Shown piece after piece: positions 1 through 6,834 of a DNA stretch of 12,170 bases. Under the pieces are notes generated by a model that saw only the letters and a list, made by a program, of their open reading frames with translations, ran no database searches and was not told the DNA's origin. Within the stretch, counting starts at the first letter, position 1; each line of letters begins with the position of its first letter. This stretch comes from Triparma columacea. Lineage: Eukaryota; Sar; Bolidophyceae; Parmales; Triparmaceae. Location of the stretch: the NCBI GenBank assembly GCA_030267965.1, contig BRYA01000054.1, positions 67,629 through 79,798 of the forward strand, read 5' to 3'. The position numbers and the translations under genes are program-made.

Positions 1-101
1 CTCACTCCGTCCCCCCCCCCCCCCACCCCCCCCCCAACCCTCCATCCCTCCCCAGACCCCTCCCTCCTCCTCCTCCCCCCACCCTTCCCCCACCCCTGTA
101 G
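1..101 (+). other. 3' end of an intron of the USP gene (5' end outside window)
   Basis: A C-rich tract with a run of about 15 C near the left edge leads to a TGTAG acceptor ending at 101. Using this acceptor puts the following exon in the reading frame of a DUSP domain, with two bases completing a split codon. The frame remains open to the left, and CCCCAG at about 50-55 is an alternative acceptor, so the exact boundary is uncertain. The donor and the upstream exon(s) are outside the window. Confidence 0.6.
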
Positions 102-748
102 TCTCTCACATAACGAACCGCAGCCTCCTCTCCCCCGGTTCCGCCCAGATCCTCAGGCCCTCCCTCCAGCTCAACCGGGACTTCAAGATCGCACCTCCCC
201 TAGTCTGGGAGACTTTGCAGGCATGGTACGGGGCGGACGCGGAGATCGTTAGGAGGGTTAAGAGGGGAAAGAGGGCGGAAGAAAGGATACACAAACTAAA
301 CAATAGACAACCACTGTCTAACATTCAGGTGAGAATTTTTAGCAAACGCACAAGCACCACGAATAAAAGCCGTTATTGAAGCAAGGGAGCTCAAACCCCC
401 TCCCCCCCTCCCCCCCTTTCCCCCACCTCCACCTCCTCAGAACTTCATAGTAGACCTCTACCCAATGTGTTTAAATTTCACCCTCGCCGACCCCAAGACA
501 GGTCACGCCAAGCCCTTCAAGAGCAACACCCTCGTAACCCCCTCCCAGTTGATATCTTCCGTAATCAGGGAGGACCTATTGAGCGACCCTGACAAGAGCA
601 GACTTTGGAGCGTTAAGATGAAGAATGGGACAAACATACCAGTCATACCGGAGGCCAAGGGAGAGGAGAGGAGGATTAATGGGGTTAACCCTATTATGGG
701 AGTGGCGGCGGCTGCAAGAATCGGCAACGCGGAGCAGCAAAAGAACCT

Positions 749-797
<49 letters not shown>

Positions 798-3700
798 GAG
801 ATTGAGGTAGTGCTTGAGCTTGGGGCGACATTCTCAGAGGCAGGGGTCGAGGACGGGCAGCAGCTTATACTTGAAGTCCTGGGTGACGACGGGGTGTGGC
901 CGAGGAGCAGGCTCCCGCCGAAGAAGGACAACATGAGCGACGGCAACTTGGTGGGTATGGTGGAGGATGGACAGGCGGCGGAATCACCGGACAGGGAGGT
1001 CGTTATGAAGGGAGGGAAGCAAAAGACAGGGACAATGGGAACACCGGGAAGGCTATCGAAGGTTAGGAACACATTCAGGAGGTCCAGCAACAGCAGCAAT
1101 ACAAGCAACGGCAAGGTGAGAACGAACCGAATCGGAGGCGACCAAGGCACACGGACCTGGTCACAAAAAAGGCGCTAACCCTTCTCCCCGTGGCTCTCGC
1201 CTCAGGACGATCACCAGAACGGAAGCACCCACCCTTCCTCCCCCGGTCCCTTGTCCCCCTCCCCCCTCGGTCACGGTCAGGTCGGGCTGGTAAACATGGG
1301 TAACACTTGCTACATGAACTCCATCCTACAGTGCCTAAGCCACACACCCATCCTAAGACAGTACTTTACCTCGAGGTCATACCTTAACGATATCAACGCA
1401 GAGGCACCATGCGGGCATGGGGGGAAACTGGCGCAGGTGTTCGCCAACCTTATTAATGACCTGTGGAACCCGGAGAGGAAACAAAGGAGTGCAGTGGCGC
1501 CGAAGGACTTCAAGAGGGTACTAGGGAAACTCAGGGACCAGGTGAGGGAGAGAAAAAGCGACGGGGGGGAACGGCACTTGAAGGGGGGGGAAAGAGGAAA
1601 AAAACCTAACACACGAACCTGCTCTCCTCCGCAGTTCGCCGGGAATGACCAGCACGACGCACAGGAGTTCCTACTTTTTCTACTGGACGGCCTCAACGAG
1701 GACCTGAACAGGATAATGAGCAAGCCCTACTGCGAGAACCCCGACAGCGACGGCAGGCCTGACGCCGTCCTCGCGGACATCTGGTGGAAGAACCACCTCA
1801 AGAGGGAGCTCTCCATAATCGTCGCCCTCTTCACCGGGCAGTTCAAGTCCACCACGACCTGCACGTGCTGCGGCTACGAGAGCGCCAGGTATGAGCCCTT
1901 CAACAACCTCCAGCTCGCCCTCCCCGAGGACAACCTCGTAACCGTTAGGGTCGTGCTGACGGTCAGGGACCCGATGAGCTGCCCAATCAACTGCTCGGTA
2001 AGGATCGAGAAGGGAGGCACGGTGGAAGACGCGTTGTGCGAGATCGCGAGGATCTTCACGAAAGGATTGAGGGAGGAAGACTTTGAGGAGGAGGATGAAG
2101 AGGAAGAGAAGGAGGGGGACATTGGAATGGAGAAACTCGGGCTAGGAGGTGGGAGGAAGAGGAAACATAATAGCAGCGCGGATGCGATTGATGAGAGCTT
2201 CGACGAGGAGGGGGAGGAGGAGGAAGGTAAAATTGGAGGGGAGGAGAAGGAGGAGGCTAAGGGAGACGGAGGGGTGGGAGGGGACGGCGAGGATACCGAC
2301 GATTCTTCCACCGTGTCCATCGATCCTGCGCCGAACGGCACCGCCGGTCAAGCCAGTCCTGCAAAGGCAACGAAGCTCACACCCTTCAGGAGGCACCTTC
2401 TCAAGCTCGCCAAGAACTACGTAGCGACCAGGGTGGAGTGGAACAGGATCATCGACTCCTTCAAGCCTGACGACTTGGTTATGGGGGAGAAGGTCGGGAG
2501 GTGCAACGGCGTGCTCTACGTCTACGAGGTCGACGAAATTAAGGATTGGCAGCCCGGGGAAGAGGAACCTCGCTTGGATCTTATTGGCATCTCCATTAGG
2601 ACCCTCGAGAAGATGAGCTCCCAGATGTACTTCCTGAACCCCTTCAGACTGCAGCACTACGGGCTCCCTATCCTCGCCAGACTCCCCCTACACTTAATGA
2701 CAGGGAAGCAGGTCTACGACTACGTGGCGGAGAGGCTAGGAAGGTTCAGAATTAACAAGAGGGACGGGGGGGACGTCGGGGACGACGAGGGCAAGGGGAA
2801 GGGGCCAGGTGGTGGGGTCTACGCACCCCACAAGCACTCCTCACCCACCAGGATAAACGACGAGGACGTGAGCGGCGGGGCGTTGCCCCGGTACGGCTTC
2901 AGGCTAAGGATCACAAGACACGACTGCGGGTACGACTGCCCGAGGTGCCCGTGGCTGGAGAACTGCGTCGGTTGCTACGTCCCGGACGACGGGGAGCCCT
3001 GTGTGGTGAGGGACGGGGAGTTTGTGACGGCGGACTTTCATATCACGGAGATGATAACGAACTTTGACAACTCCAAGGTTAACGAGGAGGTCGTGCACGA
3101 ATCCATAGCCAAGAATGACGAGCTCTCAAACAGCACCATCGACATGGACAAGTGCCTCTCTAACTTCAGCAAGGAGGAGGAGGTCGAGGAGGGCTACTGC
3201 AGCAAGTGCAAGGACCACCACAAGATGATCAAGGTAATGGAGCTCTGGAGGATGCCCCCGATCATGATCGTGCACTTGAAGAGGTTCCAACACACGGGGA
3301 CGACGTGGAGGAAGCTCAAGAACTTGGTCAAGTTCAACATGAAGGATCAGGACTTCTCGAGGTGAGAGAGGGGGGGGGAGGGAGGAGGGGTGTTCGAGTG
3401 TCGTCAGCGCCCGTGTTCTCCCCTTGCACATCGTAACATTCTCTCTAACTCATCAATTGCTTGCGGTCGCTACAAATCACCTTCAGCATTGTGGCCAAGG
3501 GCGGGGACGGCGGAGAGAGCACGGGGGCGGAGAAGAAAGGGGGGAGGGACGAAGAGAAGGAGGAGGAGGAAGGAAAGGTAGGGGAGGAGCAAAGGGAGAG
3601 CGAGGAAGGCAAAGGGGGGGAGGAGAAGGAGGAGAGAGAGGAGGAAGGAAAAGGAGGGGAAGAAGCGGAGGAAAAAGACGAGGAAGCCAAGGGCTGGGAG

Positions 3701-4087
3701 GACGTCGGAATGGAGACGGCGGGAGATGGGGAGGAGAAGTTAGTCGAGGATGAAAACGTTGACAACTTGACTGCCGCCGACGGTCGAACGAACTCGGCCT
3801 ACTCGCTCTACGGTATAGTCCACCACAGCGGGGCGCTGAGCTCTGGGCACTACGCCAGCTCTGTTAGGGAGGCGGGGGGCTGGAAACTCTTCAACGACGA
3901 CAAAGTTCAGGACATCGAAGACGAGGACGTTCTCGTTGACCCCACGGCGTACCTGCTCTTCTATGTAAGGAAGGACGTGCAAAATGCAAGCATCGAGAAC
4001 TTCTGGAGCATCGGGGAGAATACGGGCGACCCGGTGGATATTGAGAAGCTTTTGAAGGAACGTGAGAAGAACTGTGTCATAAGCTGA
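102..4087 (+). CDS. DUSP-UBL ubiquitin-specific protease, USP4/11/15-like, 5'-partial
   Basis: This is a cysteine protease of peptidase family C19 that removes ubiquitin from proteins. The proposed exons are 102-328, 441-1115, 1206-1541, 1635-3361 and 3487-4087. Donors are GTGAG and all phases agree, giving 1187 visible residues. Domain order: DUSP (about 1-75, with LVWETLQAWYG); ubiquitin-like domain (about 76-225, ending GVWPR as in vertebrate USP15); linker; then a split catalytic core. Visible catalytic residues are Cys335 in GNTCYMNS, the NDQHDAQEFL box just after the third intron, His1109 in SGHYAS, and Asn1124 in FNDDKV. Zinc-binding CxxC pairs are intact (Cys488/491 and Cys934/937), and a Cys cluster with CPWLENCVGC lies at about 843-859. 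Oddities are a 16-Gln tract at 179-194, acidic low-complexity inserts in the core (about residues 553-645) and before the His box (about 995-1085), and a C-terminal CVIS (1184-1187) fitting a CaaX farnesylation signal. All catalytic residues are present, so it is predicted active. The N-terminus and start codon are missing. Confidence 0.94.
750..797 (+). repeat. Uninterrupted CAG microsatellite coding for polyglutamine
   Basis: Fifteen consecutive CAG codons and one CAA encode 16 glutamines at residues 179-194 of the visible USP protein. The tract lies inside the ubiquitin-like domain, between the NGTNIPV segment and the last beta strand (VEDGQQLILEV), so it should form a loop extension. Long pure CAG runs are prone to length change. 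Confidence 0.97.
1542..1634 (+). other. 93-nt intron, multiple of three and free of in-frame stops
   Basis: The intron starts CAG|GTGAGG, has CTAAC at 1606-1610 and ends CTCCGCAG|TTC. Removing it joins the Cys-box half to the NDQHDAQEFL box with the spacing expected for USP15-type enzymes. Its length is 3n and it reads through without a stop, so a retained intron would insert 31 basic, Gly-rich residues between the two catalytic boxes. Two runs of 7-8 G lie inside it. Confidence 0.85.
2062..2290 (+). repeat. Purine-rich low-complexity insert (acidic) in the USP catalytic core
   Basis: GAG/GAA/GGA codons dominate, giving blocks such as FEEEDEEEEKEGD and GEEEEGKIGGEEKEE. It follows a segment that aligns with the internal ubiquitin-like insert of USP4/11/15 (RVVLTVRDPMSCPIN onward). 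It lies in the variable region between the two halves of the catalytic core, where length variation is usual in this subfamily. Confidence 0.8.
3487..3745 (+). repeat. Second purine-rich acidic insert, before the His box
   Basis: The start of the last USP exon is almost entirely G and A and encodes a Glu/Gly/Lys-rich stretch of about 85 residues. In vertebrate USP15 the corresponding link between the beta strand after HLKRF and the His box is short, so this is an expansion. The purine bias is continuous with the purine-rich start of the preceding intron. Confidence 0.75.
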
Positions 4088-4324
4088 AGGAATCAACGTG
4101 CCATAAAAAAAGCGGCTTTGTTTTTCAATGCGATGAGGCAAGCATTGCATTTTAATCGTCATAAACACCCCCTCTTTCGTCTTCCCTTGGCTCCTTTTTT
4201 GAGATTGGGGGGAGGGACTTTGAGATGATTACGGTAGACAGGGAAACGGTGGAAAGGAAGGAGAGGATTCGGGGGGATCGGACTGGGGAAAAGAGGGGTG
4301 CTTGTGTTGTTAGATAAATGGACT

Positions 4325-4350
4325 AGGGGGGGGAGGGAGGAGGGGGAGGA
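4325..4350 (+). promoter_or_regulatory. G-rich tract with G-quadruplex potential in USP 3' flank
   Basis: A run of nine G is followed by GGG, GG and GGGGG separated by single A residues. It sits about 240 bases after the USP stop and just before the AATAAA signal. G-rich pause sites near poly(A) signals are known to slow polymerase II, but that role here is inference. Confidence 0.4.
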
Positions 4351-4373
4351 TGGGTTTTATTGTCTTTACATTA

Positions 4374-4379
4374 AATAAA
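4374..4379 (+). promoter_or_regulatory. AATAAA polyadenylation signal (candidate) for the USP gene
   Basis: This is the first exact AATAAA after the USP stop at 4087 and implies a 3' UTR of about 300 bases. It is followed by TA and GA repeats. Only the hexamer supports it. Confidence 0.4.
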
Positions 4380-4976
4380 TGGATATATATATATGAGGAG
4401 GAAGTCGACGGTTATCATGTGAACGAGTCACTACGAATCAGCTGACCGGTTATGGGTGTTGTGAGTAGGGAAGAATCCATGGCAAATTTTGTTGCCTGGC
4501 TAAACTCGCTGTAAGGAGAGATTATCGACTATTAGCGGTTGGATAATACTAACAACGAAAATAAAAACAATCTTAACACAAAATAATTGACGAAACGCGG
4601 TGACAAGGGATTTAAAACTAGGACATCCCGGAGGCCGGCCTTGTCGACAACTTCTTGGGACCCTTGGAGGAGTGAGGCTACGGGACGTGTGGTTAGGAGG
4701 TACGTTTGGAAGGCGGGTGATCGGGGGAGGGGGGAGAGAGTGGGGGAAGTGGCGAGGGGAGGGAGGAAGCAGGGAGGAGGCAGGAGGGAGGGGACTTGCA
4801 GGGAGTTGTGGGGAACGGTTGAGGTGTCGATCGCACGTTCCCTTCTCCCTACTCCTCCAACACTCCAACCCAAGGTAAGAAGACGTGGTTGCGGCGGAGG
4901 AGGAGAAGGAGAAGGAGGAGGTAGAGCCAACGTAGGACGCAGCAACTGAGGGTGTCGTCGCATCTGCCTCTCTCAG

Positions 4977-5262
4977 CACGGATCCTCTCCTCGTCCTCCT
5001 CAACACCGGATCGTCTTCAGACCTCCTAACGTTACCGGACGTGGGAGCCACGAGAGCAGAGAGGATCGTGCGCGAGAGGTCCAACGGGACATTCTCGGAC
5101 GTCGAGAACCTAAAGAGGGTCGGACTAACGGGTAAGCATATTGAGAAGGTCACGGGGATGTTCGACGAGAAGGAGAACGAGGTGGAGGAGAAGGGGAAGG
5201 GTGAGGTGGGAGGGAAGGGGGAGAGAAGGAGGAGCACGAGAAGGAAGAGTATGGTTAATTGA
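4977..5262 (+). CDS. Helix-hairpin-helix exon, Kid/KIF22 C-terminus-like; 5' part unresolved
   Basis: The exon begins after a CTCTCTCAG acceptor and runs open to TGA at 5260-5262, about 95 residues. The pattern LLNTGSSSDLLTLPDVG, then ATRAERIVRERS, NGTFSDVENLKRV and GLTGKHIEKV is a tandem helix-hairpin-helix (ComEA-like fold), a sequence-independent DNA-binding module. The spacing and the wording LLNTGS, VENLKRV and LTGK recall the DNA-binding tail of the chromokinesin Kid/KIF22. A basic, Ser/Arg-rich tail follows. Codon use (AGG, GAG, AAG) matches the USP gene, so this is genuine coding sequence. No kinesin motor lies between the USP gene and this exon and no in-frame ATG was found upstream. 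It is therefore a small stand-alone gene with unseen exons, a gene fragment, or the end of an unusual transcript. Confidence 0.6.
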
Positions 5263-5290
5263 GGATTAGGTCGAGGGGAGGGGGGGATGA

Positions 5291-5319
5291 GACGGGGTGG
5301 GGTGGGGGGGAAGAGGGTA
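5291..5319 (+). promoter_or_regulatory. Canonical G-quadruplex motif after the helix-hairpin-helix stop
   Basis: Runs of GGGG, GGGG, GGGGGGG and GGG are separated by loops of 1, 1 and 4 bases. It starts about 30 bases after the stop at 5262, echoing the G tract after the USP gene. Function is inferred only from position. Confidence 0.45.
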
Positions 5320-5454
5320 AAAGATTAAGGAAAGGGAGATTTACATTTCAAACGCTAGTTGTTAAGTGTTGGTAAAAGGAAGCGAAGTAAGAGGGGGGGA
5401 GGAATGGGGAATTGTTGTACTCCCTTCTTCTTTGGGGCAACACGAACCGTTTAC

Positions 5455-5460
5455 AATAAA
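5455..5460 (+). promoter_or_regulatory. AATAAA polyadenylation signal (candidate)
   Basis: An exact AATAAA followed by AAGG lies about 190 bases after the helix-hairpin-helix stop and downstream of the G-quadruplex motif. It is a plausible 3' end for that transcript. Confidence 0.4.
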
Positions 5461-6135
5461 AAGGCAAACGATTTGAGTGTTACTGCGGTTACTGCGGACT
5501 TTCGGAGGACTGGTTGAAGAAGGATGGGGGGGAGAGGGGAGGGACGGGGGAGGGGGTTTCCTTCTGTGCAGTTTTGTCGATTGTTTATAGAGGTCCAGAA
5601 TTAACTCTTGACCACGACTCTTTTCGTCGTGTTTGCGTTAAGGATGTTGTTTGCGAGGGAGGTCTGGTTTTGGAAGCCCAAGCCTGGTTGCTGTTTTGGA
5701 CAAGACCAGGAATTTGTGTGTTGACGTACTTCAAGTTCAGGTTGCAGGTGAGGGCGGGGAAAGTGCAGTCTTGGAGCGCAGTTCTTTATTTCTGGGCACA
5801 ACTTGAACGTAACCTTACCTCTTGTGGACTTCTGTTTGCCAGGTTACCCAACTTGAGGACTGCAGAAGCGGAGGAAGAAGATTTCTTTAAATTTCAGTCA
5901 GTCTGGAGTCGACGTGAGGAAGGAAGACCGACAGACGGAGCAATCTTCCAAACATTTTTCAAGACTTGTTTCGCACGGGCAAACATTAAGGTTCCCCGCG
6001 GGACACCACGAATTCGACGAACTTTCTGTTAGACTTACGTTTGTCCCCAACGTTAACGGTTGTGTCCTGTTTCATAATGCTCTTCTTTGTGGGGTCTGGT
6101 GTGGTCAACATTTTGGTTGTCTTGGACCCGTTTGA

Positions 6136-6159
6136 TGTGTCTAAAAGCTTTGAGACACA
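6136..6159. promoter_or_regulatory. 24-bp near-perfect palindrome with AAAGCTTT core
   Basis: Seven-base arms TGTGTCT and AGACACA flank an 8-bp palindromic core AAAGCTTT, with one mismatched base on each side of the core (A and G). The dyad symmetry suggests a dimeric transcription-factor site or a cruciform. It lies about 680 bases upstream of the next start codon. Confidence 0.45.
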
Positions 6160-6341
6160 GGTTTGTAAAGTCGGAGTCACCATGAGACCCGGTTGCGCCG
6201 AAGGCTTCGTTTTGTCTCTGCCTCGAAGCTGGAGGGGGTTGGTGGGCCAAGAAAAGTAAAGGTGCGTGTAGTTGATACCCAGCGGGTTTTAACGGTCGGA
6301 AGGACTACAGTTGGTGGGAAGCGCAGAGTCGAACGGTTGCC

Positions 6342-6369
6342 GTGAAAATGTTGACGTCACCATTTTCAC
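6342..6369. promoter_or_regulatory. 28-bp near-perfect palindrome centred on a CRE site (TGACGTCA)
   Basis: Nine-base arms GTGAAAATG and CATTTTCAC flank the palindromic core TGACGTCA, with a single mismatched pair (T/C) between arm and core. TGACGTCA is the classical CRE bound by dimeric bZIP factors; in heterokonts aureochromes bind TGACGT-type sites. It lies about 470 bases upstream of the ATG at 6835, so a regulatory role for that gene is plausible but unproven. Confidence 0.55.
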
Positions 6370-6834
6370 CTTGTCAAACTTGGTTTGGTAGTATGAAGTG
6401 TTTTTCTAGTCCTTTAAACGTACGTAACAGGCGTCGCCGAAGGCAAGGTTGGTTGTTGCGGAGGTAACAAGGGGAACAGCCAAACGCTGGGTTACGAGAC
6501 GAAGACGTAACAGTGACTTGGTGTAACTTTCCTTTCTAAACTCCTCAACAAAAACCGGAAAAATTCCATTTTCGTGCTAAAAAGCTTTCTTTACTCCTAG
6601 CAGTAATTTATTGTCATTTGACAAGGTAGGTTAGCCGGGGGCTCCTCGGGTGTCGTACTGAGCGCTTGGAAAATTCGCTTCGATAACTTGAAAAGAAGTT
6701 TTTGAAGGAAGCCGTTAGCATGGTTTTGTCTCTGGTGAATTTTGAACCTGCTTGGGGCCGGGCAAAAACGCTTTTTACTAACCAATCGCATACTCTTCCG
6801 TTTTTGTCTCGACCTTCACAGTAAATAAGCAAAA

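Larger units (their letters stand above)
4088..4976 (+). other. USP 3' flank and unresolved upstream part of the helix-hairpin-helix gene
   Basis: The USP 3' flank contains a short hairpin (CAATGC/GCATTG, about 4126-4151), a G-rich tract, an AATAAA and a (TA)6 tract at 4383-4394. From about 4591 to 4874 the frame used by the next exon is open but has no ATG and codon use unlike the neighbouring genes. A candidate GGTAAG donor at 4875 and a CTCTCTCAG acceptor at 4976 join it in phase to the helix-hairpin-helix exon. A candidate GTACGT...TTGCAG intron (4700-4801) lies inside it. I cannot assign a start codon or promoter. Confidence 0.5.
5461..6834. other. Non-coding spacer upstream of the large unknown gene
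   Basis: About 1.4 kb with no convincing gene. Composition is visibly less G-rich than the USP region. Reading frames here lack ATG starts or have codon use unlike either neighbour, and none shows a known domain. A possible GTGAGG...TTTGCCAG intron at 5748-5842 joins no meaningful coding sequence. The notable content is two near-perfect palindromes (6136-6159 and 6342-6369), a CGAAGGCTTCG palindrome at about 6199 and a CGAATTCG. The promoter of the gene starting at 6835 should lie here, but I see no clear TATA box. Confidence 0.5.

Noticed and set aside
503..1150. Long minus-strand reading frame with a poly-Cys stretch
   Set aside because: It is the antisense of the USP UBL exon; the poly-Cys is the complement of the CAG tract, and the + strand matches known domains.
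1251..3365. Treating the reading frame from the ATG at 1251 as a complete USP beginning just before the Cys box
   Set aside because: Upstream exons at 102-328 and 441-1115 splice in phase and encode the DUSP and UBL domains expected for this subfamily; the frame's end at 3365 runs into an intron.
4225..4317. Small + strand frame starting MITVDRETVERK
   Set aside because: Only 30 codons, in the 3' flank, with no domain, splice context or conservation evidence.
4532..4963. Minus-strand frame containing QEVVDKAGLRDVLVLNP
   Set aside because: The segment looks protein-like, but most of the frame is Pro/Ser/Leu low complexity antisense to purine-rich DNA, and no minus-strand splice sites or partner exons were seen.
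4500..5237. 245-residue Ser/Pro-rich minus-strand frame
   Set aside because: It runs antisense over the helix-hairpin-helix exon, whose + strand translation is a recognisable fold; composition is that expected of complemented GAG/AAG codons.
5514..6032. 172-residue + strand frame in the spacer, with a possible intron at 5748-5842
   Set aside because: No ATG, codon use unlike either neighbour, no domain, and splicing leads to an immediate stop.
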